Source: Streptomyces roseofulvus (GTDB taxonomy: Bacteria; Actinomycetota; Actinomycetes; Streptomycetales; Streptomycetaceae). From it: a stretch of DNA of 64,000 bases. The notes beneath the pieces are model-generated. The model did not search any database, was not told the DNA's origin, and saw only the letters and a list, made by a program, of their open reading frames with translations. Shown piece by piece: positions 17,714 through 25,581 of this stretch (positions within the stretch are counted from its first letter, which is position 1; each line of letters opens with the position of its first letter). A program made the position numbers and the translations under genes. The DNA lies in assembly GCF_039534915.1 (NCBI RefSeq), contig NZ_BAAAWE010000001.1:4836001-4900000 (forward strand), read 5' to 3'.

Positions 17714-18336
17714 GATCGACCTGTCTCCCGCAGAGTGATGTTGAGCCGCCCGGTGAGCCCGAGCGACGGATCGGCGGTCCCGGGAAACACCTTCGGCACG
17801 CCGTGGTACACCCACCGCGATTCCCGGCCGAAGACGAACAGGTCCCCCGAGCCCAGCTCCACATCGTTCCAGGGCCGCCCCCGGCCCTCGGAGTTGCCCA
17901 GCCGGAAGACGCACCGGTCGCCGAGGCTCAGCGACACCACCGGCGCCCCGGACCGCTCCTCCTTGTCCTGGTGCATGCCCATCCGGGCGCCGTCCCCGTA
18001 GAAGTTCACCAGCGCGGTGTCCGGCGCGAAGCCGCCGTCGTCCCCGTACGCCTCGGCCACCGCGGCCCGCCCCAACGCGACCAGCCAGTCCGGCAGTTCG
18101 ACGGCGACGGAGTCGAGGTACCGGTACGGGACCCACTGCCGCCCCAGACAGAGCGACCGCACCGACATCACGCCCCCGCCGGGCAGCACGGTGTGCCGGT
18201 ACGCCAGCGGCCCGCGCCCGAACTCCCGGCAGGCCGCGACCAGTTCCCGCTGCCGCTCGACCGGCAGCCACCCCGGCACGTGCACCGCGCCCGGCGCCGG
18301 CTCCGCCCTCTCGCGCGGGAACAGCCCCTCGGTCAC
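17710..18336 (-). CDS. alkB: AlkB-like Fe(II)/2-oxoglutarate dioxygenase
   Basis: Oxidative demethylase that repairs N1-methyladenine and N3-methylcytosine, 208 residues. Iron ligands H122 and D124 (HQDKEE) and H178 are visible, and the 2-oxoglutarate-binding R197-x5-R203 lies in GRLNITLRET. The substrate-recognition lid includes RYLDSV. The GTG start at 18336 overlaps the ogt stop by 4 bp. Pairing with a DNA methyltransferase repair gene mirrors the ada-alkB arrangement of enterobacteria. Confidence 0.92.
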   Translation of the reverse strand: MTEGLFPRERAEPAPGAVHVPGWLPVERQRELVAACREFGRGPLAYRHTVLPGGGVMSVRSLCLGRQWVPYRYLDSVAVELPDWLVALGRAAVAEAYGDDGGFAPDTALVNFYGDGARMGMHQDKEERSGAPVVSLSLGDRCVFRLGNSEGRGRPWNDVELGSGDLFVFGRESRWVYHGVPKVFPGTADPSLGLTGRLNITLRETGRS

Positions 18337-18839
18337 GCGAGGGCTCCCTCCAGATCCAGCAGCGACCGCTTGCGCTCGGGGCCGGCCGCGTACCCGCGCA
18401 GACTCCCGTCCGCGCCGATCACCCGGTGGCACGGCCGCACCACCAGCAGCGGATTCCGCCCGATCGCGGTCCCCACGGCCCGGACCCCGGGCCCGCCGGC
18501 CCCGACCCGCCGCCCGATCTCCCCGTAGCTCACGGTCGTCCCGTACGGGATCTCCTCCAGCGCCGCCCAGACCCGCCGCTGGAACGCCGTCCCGGCGTCC
18601 GCGGCCACCGGCACGTCGAACCGCTCCCGCCGCCCCGCGAAGTACTCCTCCAGCTGCCCCGCGACCCCGGCGAAGGCCGCCTGGTCGCGGACCCAGCCGT
18701 CCCCGACCGCCACGGCCCCCTTCTGCCCCGGCAGCGAGAGCGACCGCAGCACGGCGCGACCCCCCGTCGAGACCTGCCCGGTCAGCAGCATCTCGCCCAG
18801 GGGGCCGTCGGCGTACGCGTACACGGTGATGTCGTCCAT
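18333..18839 (-). CDS. ogt: Methylated-DNA-protein-cysteine methyltransferase
   Basis: Suicide repair protein that transfers the methyl group from O6-methylguanine to its own cysteine, 168 residues. The active-site motif PCHRV (C137) and the helix-turn-helix region (TTVSYGEIGRRVG) are intact, and the N-terminal ribonuclease-H-like domain is present. It lacks an Ada-type N-terminal regulatory domain. It lies 74 bp downstream of yajQ and overlaps alkB. Confidence 0.95.
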   Translation of the reverse strand: MDDITVYAYADGPLGEMLLTGQVSTGGRAVLRSLSLPGQKGAVAVGDGWVRDQAAFAGVAGQLEEYFAGRRERFDVPVAADAGTAFQRRVWAALEEIPYGTTVSYGEIGRRVGAGGPGVRAVGTAIGRNPLLVVRPCHRVIGADGSLRGYAAGPERKRSLLDLEGALA

Positions 18840-18913
18840 GCCTCCAGTGTGCGAGCCTCACCGCCGCACGGCTGGCGGCTTTCGGACACGACCCTGGCCG
18901 GCCGGACGCGGGA

Positions 18914-19405
18914 TCAGCGGTAGTTCACGAACTGGATCGCGAAGTCGAAGTCCTTGCCCTTGAGCAGCGCCTGCACGGCCTGCAGGTCGTCCCGGCTCTT
19001 CGAGCTGACCCGCAGCTCGTCGCCCTGCACCTGCGCCTTGACGCCCTTGGGACCCTCGTCACGGATGGTCTTCGCGACCTTCTTGGCGTTCTCCTGCGAG
19101 ATGCCCTCGGTGACCGAGGCGAAGAGCTTGTACTCCTTGCCGGACAGCTGCGGCTCGCCCTCGACGTCCAGCGACTTCAGCGAGATCCCGCGCTTGATCA
19201 GCTTGGACTGGAAGATGTCGAGGATCGCCATCACGCGCTCCTCGCCGTTCGCCTGCATCAGGATCTTCTCGCCCGACCACGAGATCGAGGCGTTGGTTCC
19301 CTTGAAGTCGTAGCGCTGCGAGATCTCCTTCACGGCCTGGTTGAGGGCGTTGTCGACCTCCTGCCGCTCGACCTTGGAGACGATGTCGAAACTGGAGTCG
19401 GCCAT
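18914..19405 (-). CDS. YajQ-family nucleotide-binding protein
   Basis: 163-residue cytoplasmic protein of the DUF520/YajQ family. The N-terminus MADSSFDIVSKV and the segment RYDFKGTNASISW are typical, with two ferredoxin-like halves. Family members have been reported to bind tRNA or GTP and, in Xanthomonas, cyclic di-GMP; the role here is open. The frame continues 20 codons upstream, but the ATG at 19405 gives the conserved start. Confidence 0.9.
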   Translation of the reverse strand: MADSSFDIVSKVERQEVDNALNQAVKEISQRYDFKGTNASISWSGEKILMQANGEERVMAILDIFQSKLIKRGISLKSLDVEGEPQLSGKEYKLFASVTEGISQENAKKVAKTIRDEGPKGVKAQVQGDELRVSSKSRDDLQAVQALLKGKDFDFAIQFVNYR

Positions 19406-19589
19406 GACTAGTGGCTCCTTGCTCGGGTGCTGTGGGGTACCCCCAAAGCCTAGGGGGTGAGCCACCGCCCGAACCTCTGATCACCCGCCGATCAATCCGG
19501 TGGCGAACCACCCCCCGGGATCAGGTATTGTTTACGTCGTTGCCGGGGAACACCGCAGAACAGCGGTGGGAACCAAGGCAACAACCCAT

Positions 19590-19671
19590 GGCGATGTGCC
19601 CGAGTGGCCAATGGGAGCGGACTGTAAATCCGTCGGCTTAGCCTACCCAGGTTCGAATCCTGGCGTCGCCA
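19590..19671 (+). tRNA. tRNA-Tyr (GTA)
   Basis: An 82-nt class II tRNA with a long variable arm. The acceptor GGCGATG pairs with CGTCGCC at 19664-19670, the anticodon GTA is at 19624-19626, and the T loop is GTTCGAATC. CCA is not encoded. A 14-bp terminator hairpin follows immediately. Confidence 0.97.
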
Positions 19672-19677
19672 CGTGAA

Positions 19678-19709
19678 GAAGGTCCCCGGTGTCCGCACCG
19701 GGGACCTTC
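19678..19709 (+). terminator. Intrinsic terminator after tRNA-Tyr
   Basis: A perfect 14-bp stem (GAAGGTCCCCGGTG and its complement) with a 4-nt TCCG loop begins 7 nt after the tRNA. There is no strong T-run, as is common in Streptomyces. Confidence 0.8.
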
Positions 19710-19735
19710 ACTCGTTTCCGGGGGTGGGGCCGCGG

Positions 19736-20392
19736 TCAGTTGCCGGCCACGTCCGTCACCGCGACCGCGACGGGGGTCGAGCCCGAGACCAGTTCCAGAG
19801 TCAGGCCGGCCGTGCCGGGGGAGTCCACCAGTTCGGCGAGGACCGCCGCCACGTCGTCGCGGGGGACGGGGCCGCGGCCCGTGCTCGCCTCCAGGCGGAC
19901 CAGGCCCGTGCCGGCGTCGTTCGTGAGCATGCCGGGGCGCAGGATCGTCCACTCCAGGCCCGTCCGCGACCGGACGGCGTCGTCCGCCGCGCCCTTCGCC
20001 CGCAGGTAGACGTCGAAGACGCCGTCGCCGGGGTGGTCTGCGTCCGCGCCCATCGACGAGACGACCACGAAGCGCCGGACCCCGGCCCGCTCCGCCGCGT
20101 CCGCGAACAGGACCGCCGCCGCGCGGTCCACCGTCTCCTTGCGGGCGGCCCCGCTGTCCGGGCCCGCGCCCGCCGCGAAGACGGCCGCGTCCGCGCCCCG
20201 CAGGACCTCCGCGACCTCCTCCACCGACGCCGACTCCAGGTCCAGCACGACGGGCTCCGCGCCCGCCGCCCGCAGGTCCTCCGTCTGCTCCGGGCGGCGG
20301 ATCAGCCCCACCGCCTCGTGTCCGCCCGCCGAGAGCAGCCGCTCCAGGCGCAGGGCGATCTGTCCGTGTCCTCCAGCGATGACGATGCGCAT
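19736..20392 (-). CDS. NAD(P)-binding Rossmann-fold protein (atypical short-chain dehydrogenase)
   Basis: 218 residues. The nucleotide-binding motif at the N-terminus reads IVIAGGHGQIALRL (GxxGxxG class). FAAGAG, the segment VVVSSMGAD and the typical YLRAKGAADDAVR helix place it with the YwnB/YtfG-type NAD(P)-binding proteins that resemble biliverdin reductases. The ATG at 20392 starts directly at the Rossmann strand; the open frame further upstream is ignored. It is followed 16 bp upstream on the same strand by the amidohydrolase gene. The substrate is unknown. Confidence 0.85.
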   Translation of the reverse strand: MRIVIAGGHGQIALRLERLLSAGGHEAVGLIRRPEQTEDLRAAGAEPVVLDLESASVEEVAEVLRGADAAVFAAGAGPDSGAARKETVDRAAAVLFADAAERAGVRRFVVVSSMGADADHPGDGVFDVYLRAKGAADDAVRSRTGLEWTILRPGMLTNDAGTGLVRLEASTGRGPVPRDDVAAVLAELVDSPGTAGLTLELVSGSTPVAVAVTDVAGN

Positions 20393-20408
20393 GCTCCGAC
20401 CGTACGGC

Positions 20409-21668
20409 TCAGCGGGCCGCCGGGCCTCCCGGATCGGTCCGGGCCTGGCGCGGCAGGTCGAGGGCGGCCGCCGAGTCGCAGTACTCCCGCACCGCACTGG
20501 TCCGCGCCACCACCCGCCCCCGGTGCACCACGATCCGGCTGTACGCCAGCGACAGCACGCCCGCGAGCCGCTCGCCCCGCACCGCCACCAGCTCCGCCGG
20601 GAAGCCGGCCTCCACCCGTACCTCCGGGAGGCCCATCGCCAGCCGCGCCGCGGCGCTCACCGCCCCGTACGCCTCCGCCGGGTCGAGCCCGTCCACCGAG
20701 GCCAGCAGGAAGGCCGCCTCCAGCGGGTCCCCGCGCCCCACCGGGTTCGCCGTGTCCCGCAGCGAGCCGCTGCCCGCCGCCAGCCGCACCCCCGCCGACC
20801 GCAGCAGCCGCACCGGGGCCGCACCCCGCCGCTCCGTGCCCGCGCAGCCCCCCTGCGGCAGGCAGACCACCGTCACGCCCGCCGCCGCCAACCGGTCCGC
20901 CGCCCGGCCCGCCACGTCCTCCGGCAGCCTGGCCAGCCCCGCGCACGGGCCGATCGCCACTCCGGGCCGCAGCCCGCCGGCCATCGCCGCGAACCGGGCG
21001 AGCCGCGCCGGGTCGTCGCCGTCCGTGTGCAGGTCCACCGGCACCCCGTGCTCGGCCGCGACCTCCAGCACCGCCTCCACGTACCCCGCCGGGTCCGGGT
21101 CCAGGTCCGGGCAGCCGCCGACCACCCCGGCGCCCATCTTCACCGCGTCCCGCAGCATCGCGAGCCCGTCCGCGCCCGCCGCCCCGGTGAGCAGCCGGGG
21201 CACCGCCACCGCCGTCAGGTCCGCCAGGCCGCGCAGCGAGCGCCGGGCCTGGAGGACCGCCTCCAGCGGGCCGAGCGCGTCCACGCCGCCGATCCGCACG
21301 TGGGCCCGCAGCGCGGTCGCGCCGTGGCCGAGCTGGAGCAGCGCCGCCTCGGTGGCCCGCCGCTGCACCTCCTCGGGGGCGTACGAGACCGGGCCGGGGC
21401 TCTCGGCGGAGAGTGCCGTGTCGGCGTGGGCGTGCGGCTCGGCCGGCGCCGGCAGCAGCAGATGGCCGGTCAGGTCCACCCGGGCGCCGGCGGTGCTCAG
21501 GCTCCCGGCGGTGCCGACGGCCTCGATCCGGCCGCGCACCAGGCGCACGTCCACGGTCCGTCCGTCGGTCAGCCGCGCGTTCGACAGCAGGAGCGAGTTC
21601 GCGTCCTCGGTGGCCGCCCGCCCCCCGTCGTCCGAGGGCTGACGGGGCTGCTTGCTGTCGGCCGACAT
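20409..21668 (-). CDS. Amidohydrolase-fold protein related to cytosine deaminase, catalytic residues degenerate
   Basis: 419 residues with the composite beta-sandwich plus TIM-barrel layout of CodA-like deaminases. The first metal motif HAHAD (H79, H81) and DLHTD (H214) are kept. The proton-shuttle glutamate expected after HxD is Gly217, the usual SHxxxM histidine position reads GPCAGL with Pro241, and the metal-ligand aspartate expected in a GxDD-type strand reads GSGSLRD with Gly301. Comparison is by family knowledge of E. coli CodA, not by a computed alignment. It is therefore probably not a normal deaminase and may be a pseudoenzyme or bind a ligand. The ATG at 21668 is preferred over a long upstream extension. 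Confidence 0.75.
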   Translation of the reverse strand: MSADSKQPRQPSDDGGRAATEDANSLLLSNARLTDGRTVDVRLVRGRIEAVGTAGSLSTAGARVDLTGHLLLPAPAEPHAHADTALSAESPGPVSYAPEEVQRRATEAALLQLGHGATALRAHVRIGGVDALGPLEAVLQARRSLRGLADLTAVAVPRLLTGAAGADGLAMLRDAVKMGAGVVGGCPDLDPDPAGYVEAVLEVAAEHGVPVDLHTDGDDPARLARFAAMAGGLRPGVAIGPCAGLARLPEDVAGRAADRLAAAGVTVVCLPQGGCAGTERRGAAPVRLLRSAGVRLAAGSGSLRDTANPVGRGDPLEAAFLLASVDGLDPAEAYGAVSAAARLAMGLPEVRVEAGFPAELVAVRGERLAGVLSLAYSRIVVHRGRVVARTSAVREYCDSAAALDLPRQARTDPGGPAAR

Positions 21669-21834
21669 CGGGCTCCTCACCAAGTCACCAAGATCGAGAT
21701 CACGCAGCGTGGGGCAGAGCCTAGGGGCGGGCGGCGCCGCCTTCGAGGAGGAGCGCAATAGTCGTACCGATGAGTCCACGAGTGGCGTACGGGGCGGGGG
21801 AGGAGGCCGGCGGGGGCGGGCCCGGGAAACGGAT

Positions 21835-21864
21835 TTGGGTGATGGGCCGCAGACCGTGTAATGT
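21835..21864 (+). promoter_or_regulatory. Promoter of tRNA-Thr/tRNA-Met transcript
   Basis: TTGGGT at 21835-21840, an 18-bp spacer and TAATGT at 21859-21864 place the transcript start about 5 bp before the tRNA-Thr gene. Confidence 0.6.
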
Positions 21865-21875
21865 CTTCCTCGCTC

Positions 21876-21948
21876 GCCCCAATAGCTCAGTCGGCAGAGC
21901 GTCTCCATGGTAAGGAGAAGGTCTACGGTTCGATTCCGTATTGGGGCT
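21876..21948 (+). tRNA. tRNA-Thr (GGT)
   Basis: 73 nt. Acceptor GCCCCAA pairs with TTGGGGC, the anticodon stem TCTCC/GGAGA encloses loop ATGGTAA with anticodon GGT at 21909-21911, and the T arm has GTTCGATTC. No CCA is encoded. Confidence 0.96.
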
Positions 21949-21962
21949 CTGGTGCTGGGAAT

Positions 21963-21978
21963 CCCGCCTTCGGGCGGG
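21963..21978 (+). other. Hairpin with TTCG tetraloop between two tRNAs
   Basis: CCCGCC-TTCG-GGCGGG lies in the 44-nt spacer between tRNA-Thr and tRNA-Met. It could be a processing signal or weak terminator in a shared transcript. Confidence 0.45.
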
Positions 21979-21992
21979 GCTCCTGACATCTA

Positions 21993-22065
21993 AGCGGTGT
22001 AGCTCAGTCGGTAGAGCAAGCGGCTCATAATCGCTGTGTCACCGGTTCAAGTCCGGTCACCGCTA
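21993..22065 (+). tRNA. tRNA-Met (CAT)
   Basis: 73 nt. Acceptor AGCGGTG pairs with CACCGCT, which places T at position 8; the anticodon CAT is at 22026-22028 in loop CTCATAA, and the T stem is ACCGG/CCGGT. It lacks the three G-C pairs of initiator tRNA, so it is the elongator form. No CCA is encoded. Confidence 0.94.
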
Positions 22066-22071
22066 CACACG

Positions 22072-22107
22072 GTAGCCGATTGTGGGGTCGGTCCTGCGAT
22101 CGGCTAC
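22072..22107 (+). terminator. Hairpin after tRNA-Met
   Basis: GTAGCCGAT and ATCGGCTAC form a perfect 9-bp stem with an 18-nt loop, followed by TCTTTC. It may end the tRNA transcript before rpmG. Confidence 0.5.
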
Positions 22108-22180
22108 TCTTTCATGTTCCCCCAAACTTCTGGTGCGGGGGTGCGCCCATCCATCCATCCGTCCGTCAAGGAGCACTCAC

Positions 22181-22345
22181 GTGGCTGCCACCGACGTCCG
22201 CCCGAAGATCACGCTGGCCTGCGTGGAGTGCAAGGAGCGGAACTACATCACCAAGAAGAACCGGCGCAACAACCCGGACCGTCTTGAGATGAAGAAGCAC
22301 TGCCCCCGCTGCAACTCGCACACCGCGCACCGCGAGACGCGCTAA
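22181..22345 (+). CDS. rpmG: 50S ribosomal protein L33
   Basis: 54-residue ribosomal protein of the large subunit. It is the zinc-binding (C+) form, with CVEC and CPRC motifs, the version that zinc-replete cells use. The start is GTG 22181, preceded by AAGGAG at 7-nt spacing; an in-frame ATG at 22082 would add an unrelated 33-residue leader. It follows tRNA-Met, the usual actinobacterial position ahead of the fatty-acid dehydratase pair. Confidence 0.96.
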
Positions 22346-22356
22346 TCAGGCTCGTT

Positions 22357-22390
22357 CACGAGGCCGTCCCCACCAGGGGGCGGCCTCGTG
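22357..22390 (+). terminator. Terminator after rpmG
   Basis: CACGAGGCCG and CGGCCTCGTG form a 10-bp stem that can extend with C/G pairs toward the loop, followed by GCGTTTG. It lies 12 nt after the rpmG stop. Confidence 0.75.
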
Positions 22391-22427
22391 GCGTTTGTCG
22401 GCAACAAATCACAGGAGGTATCGAGGC

Positions 22428-22880
22428 ATGGCGCTCGACCAGTCCTTCGTGGGCCGGACCTATCCGCCCACCGCGCCCTACGAGGTCGGCCGCGAGAAGA
22501 TCCGCGAATTCGCCGAGGCGATCGGCGACGCGAATCCCGCCTACACCGATTCCGAGGCGGCCAAGGAACTCGGCCACCCCGACGTGATCGCCCCGCCGAC
22601 CTTTGTGTTCGCCATCACGTTCAAGGCCGCCGGCCAGGTGATCGAGGACCCGCAGCTCGGCCTCGACTACAGCCGGGTCGTCCACGGCGACCAGAAGTTC
22701 GCCTACACCCGGCCCGTCCGCGCCGGCGACCGCCTCTCGGTCACCTCCACCATCGAGGCGATCAAGTCGCTGGCCGGCAACGACATCCTGGACATCCGCG
22801 GAGAGGTCCACGACGCGACCGGCGAGCACGTCGTCACGGCCTGGACCAAGCTCGTCTCCCGCGCCCCCGAGGAGGCCTGA
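22428..22880 (+). CDS. MaoC-like (3R)-hydroxyacyl-ACP dehydratase subunit, HadA/HadC-like
   Basis: 150-residue hot-dog-fold protein of the fatty-acid elongation cycle. It carries the substrate-side fold (FAEAIGDANPAYTD, then PPTFVFAITF) but not the full hydratase motif, as in HadA or HadC, which work with a catalytic HadB partner. It starts at ATG 22428 with AGGAGGT upstream; 2 bp separate it from the HadB-like gene. The pair probably forms a heterodimer. Confidence 0.88.
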   Translation: MALDQSFVGRTYPPTAPYEVGREKIREFAEAIGDANPAYTDSEAAKELGHPDVIAPPTFVFAITFKAAGQVIEDPQLGLDYSRVVHGDQKFAYTRPVRAGDRLSVTSTIEAIKSLAGNDILDIRGEVHDATGEHVVTAWTKLVSRAPEEA

Positions 22881-22882
22881 CC

Positions 22883-23311
22883 ATGACCGCGAAGATCGCC
22901 TACGACGAGGTCGAGGTCGGCACCGAGCTGCCCGCGCAGACCTTCCCCGTGACCCGCGCCACCCTCGTCCGGTACGCGGGCGCCTCCGGGGACTTCAACC
23001 CGATCCACTGGAACGAGAGGTTCGCCGTCGAGGTCGGACTTCCGGACGTCATCGCCCACGGCATGTTCACCATGGCCGAGGCGATCCGCGTCGTCACCGA
23101 CTGGGCCGGCGACCCCGCCGCCGTCGTCGAGTACGGCGTCCGCTTCACCAAGCCGGTCGTCGTCCCCGACGACGGCGTCGGCGCCGTGATCGAGGTCTCC
23201 GCCAAGGTGGCCGCCAAGCTGGACGACGGCCAGGTCCGGGTGGACCTCACCGCGACCAGCGCGGGCCAGAAGGTGCTGGGCATGAGCCGGGCCGTCGTAC
23301 GCCTGGCCTGA
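22883..23311 (+). CDS. MaoC-like (3R)-hydroxyacyl-ACP dehydratase catalytic subunit, HadB-like
   Basis: 142 residues with the hydratase-2 motif: the catalytic Asp and His lie in GASGDFNPIHWNERFA, followed by GLPDVIAHGMFTM. It removes water from 3-hydroxyacyl-ACP together with the preceding HadA-like subunit. A short palindrome (CTGACCGA/TCGGTCAG, about 23308-23328) at the stop may be a weak terminator before murB. Confidence 0.9.
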   Translation: MTAKIAYDEVEVGTELPAQTFPVTRATLVRYAGASGDFNPIHWNERFAVEVGLPDVIAHGMFTMAEAIRVVTDWAGDPAAVVEYGVRFTKPVVVPDDGVGAVIEVSAKVAAKLDDGQVRVDLTATSAGQKVLGMSRAVVRLA

Positions 23312-23345
23312 CCGACGCCTTCGGTCAGGGGGGCGGGGCACCCAC

Positions 23346-24419
23346 GTGAGTACCCTTGAGCCCGTGCAGCAGCTCAAGGACGCCCCCCTCGCCCCCCTGA
23401 CCACCTTCCGGCTCGGCGGCCCCGCCACCCGGCTCGTCACGGCCACCACCGACGACGAGGTGATCGCCGCGGTCCGCGAGGCTGACGCGACCGGGACCCC
23501 GCTGCTCGTCATCGGCGGCGGCTCCAACCTGGTCATCGGCGACAAGGGCTTCGAGGGCACCGCCCTGCACATCGCCACCACCGGCTTCTCCCTCGACGGG
23601 ACCCGCCTGGAGCTCGCCGCCGGCGAGGTCTGGACGGACGCCGTCGCCCGGACCGTCGAGGCCGGGCTCGCCGGCGTCGAGTGCCTCGCCGGCATCCCCG
23701 GCTCGGCCGGCGCCACCCCGATCCAGAACGTCGGCGCCTACGGCCAGGACGTCTCCGCCACGATCACCGAGGTCGTCGCCTACGACCGCCGGGCCGAGGA
23801 GACCGTCACCCTCACCAACGCCGCGTGCGCCTTCTCGTACCGCCACAGCCTCTTCAAGGAGCACCCCGACCGGTACGTCGTGCTCCGCGTCCGCTTCGCG
23901 CTGGAGGACGCCGGCGGGCTCTCCGCGCCGATCGCCTACCCGGAGACCGCCCGCGCCCTCGGCGTCGAGGCCGGCGAACGGGTGCCGCTCGCCCACGCCC
24001 GCGAGACCGTGCTGGGGCTCCGCGCCGGCAAGGGCATGGTCCTCGACCCCGAGGACCACGACACCTGGTCCGCCGGCTCCTTCTTCACCAACCCGATCCT
24101 CACGGCGGCGGAGTACGAGACCTTCCTCACGCGCGTCGCCGACCGGCTCGGCCCCGACGTCACCCCGCCCGCCTACCCGGCCGGCGAGGGCCGCACCAAG
24201 ACCTCGGCCGCCTGGCTCATCGACAAGGCCGGCTTCACCAAGGGGTACGGCTCCGGGCCCGCCCGGATCTCCACCAAGCACACCCTCGCCCTCACCAACC
24301 GCGGCGAGGCGACCACGGAGGACCTGCTGGCCCTGGCCCGCGAGGTCGTCGCCGGGGTCCACGCCGCCTTCGGCGTCACCCTCGTCAACGAACCCGTGAC
24401 GGTCGGCGTCAGCCTGTAG
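23346..24419 (+). CDS. murB: UDP-N-acetylenolpyruvoylglucosamine reductase
   Basis: FAD enzyme of peptidoglycan precursor synthesis that reduces UDP-GlcNAc-enolpyruvate to UDP-MurNAc using NADPH, 357 residues. The FAD-binding segment has VIGGGSNLVIGD and GIPGSAGATPIQNVGAYGQ. The catalytic serine lies in SAGSFFTNPILT, and a C-terminal glutamate is in VNEPVTVGV. This is the short, type I-like form common in actinobacteria. The start is GTG 23346; a second GTG at 23364 is possible. The 3' end overlaps the convergent add gene by 11 bp. Confidence 0.95.
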   Translation: MSTLEPVQQLKDAPLAPLTTFRLGGPATRLVTATTDDEVIAAVREADATGTPLLVIGGGSNLVIGDKGFEGTALHIATTGFSLDGTRLELAAGEVWTDAVARTVEAGLAGVECLAGIPGSAGATPIQNVGAYGQDVSATITEVVAYDRRAEETVTLTNAACAFSYRHSLFKEHPDRYVVLRVRFALEDAGGLSAPIAYPETARALGVEAGERVPLAHARETVLGLRAGKGMVLDPEDHDTWSAGSFFTNPILTAAEYETFLTRVADRLGPDVTPPAYPAGEGRTKTSAAWLIDKAGFTKGYGSGPARISTKHTLALTNRGEATTEDLLALAREVVAGVHAAFGVTLVNEPVTVGVSL

Positions 24420-25449
24420 CGAGCCCCACCGGCGCGGCCAGCCAGTCGTCCACCCCGGACAGCAGCTTCTCCCGGGTGCCCTCCGGGGCCGCCGAGCCCC
24501 GGATCGACTGGCGGGCCAGCTCCGCCAGCTCCGCGTCCGTGAAGCCGTGGTGGCGGCGGGCGATCTCGTACTGGGCCGCCAGCCGGGAGCCGAAGAGCAA
24601 CGGGTCGTCGGCGCCCAGCGCCATCGGCACGCCCGCCTCGAAGAGGGTCCGCAGCGGGACGTCCTCGTGCTTCTCGTACACGCCCAGCGCCACGTTCGAC
24701 GCCGGGCACACCTCGCAGGTCACGCCCCGCTCGGCCAGCTTCCGCAGCAGCCGCTCGTCCTCGGCCGCCCGCACGCCGTGCCCGACCCGGGCCGCCCGCA
24801 GGTCGTCCAGGCAGTCCCGGACCGACGACGGGCCGGTCAGCTCGCCGCCGTGCGGGGCCGCCAGGAGGCCCCCCTCGCGGGCGATCGCGAAGGCCCGGTC
24901 GAAGTCCCGGGCCATGCCCCGGCGCTCGTCGTTCGAGAGCCCGAAGCCCACCACGCCCCGGTCCGCGTACCGGACCGCGAGCCGCGCCAGCGTGCGCGCC
25001 TCCAGCGGGTGCTTCATGCGGTTGGCCGCGACCAGCACCCGCATCCCGAGGCCGGTGTCCCGGGCCGCCGAGTCGACCGCGTCCAGGATGATCTCCAGGG
25101 CCGGGATGAGACCGCCCAGGTGCGGCGCGTACGAGGTCGGGTCGACCTGGATCTCCAGCCACCCGGACCCGTCGCGCACGTCCTCCTGCGCCGCCTCCCG
25201 CACCAGCCGCTGGATGTCCTCGGGGGACCGCAGGCAGGAGCGGGCGATGTCGTACAGCCGCTGGAAGCGGAACCAGCCGCGCTCGTCGGTCGCCCGCAGC
25301 TGCGGCGGCGTACCGCTCTTCAACGCCTCGGGCAGGTGCACCCCGTACTTGTCGGCCAGTTCGATGAGGGTCGAGGGCCGCATCGAACCGGTGAAGTGCA
25401 GGTGCAGGTGGGCCTTGGGCAACAGGGTGAGATCGCGGGGGTGCTCCAT
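24409..25449 (-). CDS. add: Adenosine deaminase
   Basis: Zinc enzyme that converts adenosine to inosine, 346 residues. It has the metal motif KAHLHLHFTGS, the catalytic HGGEL glutamate, RVGHGVR, and the C-terminal GADDPLLFGS with the metal/substrate aspartates. The family usually shows KxELHxHLDG at the start; here it is KAHLHLHFTG, a variant often seen in actinobacterial ADA-like proteins, so the substrate could be a modified adenosine. It starts at ATG 25449. Confidence 0.88.
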   Translation of the reverse strand: MEHPRDLTLLPKAHLHLHFTGSMRPSTLIELADKYGVHLPEALKSGTPPQLRATDERGWFRFQRLYDIARSCLRSPEDIQRLVREAAQEDVRDGSGWLEIQVDPTSYAPHLGGLIPALEIILDAVDSAARDTGLGMRVLVAANRMKHPLEARTLARLAVRYADRGVVGFGLSNDERRGMARDFDRAFAIAREGGLLAAPHGGELTGPSSVRDCLDDLRAARVGHGVRAAEDERLLRKLAERGVTCEVCPASNVALGVYEKHEDVPLRTLFEAGVPMALGADDPLLFGSRLAAQYEIARRHHGFTDAELAELARQSIRGSAAPEGTREKLLSGVDDWLAAPVGLATG

Positions 25450-25521
25450 TGCCCGATCCTGCCTTACCCGAATGGCGGTATGCACGGCGATTCCCCGATC
25501 GATACCCGACCGAACGTAGAA

Positions 25522-25554
25522 ACGGGCCCCGGTTCCTGGGGAACCGGGGCCCGT
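25522..25554 (-). terminator. Strong hairpin between aspC and add
   Basis: A 15-bp perfect stem (ACGGGCCCCGGTTCC and complement) with a 3-nt loop lies 28 bp past the aspC stop. It should end the leftward aspC transcript before add. Confidence 0.85.
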
Positions 25555-25581
25555 CACGTACGGCGGATCAGGCGCGCGGGA

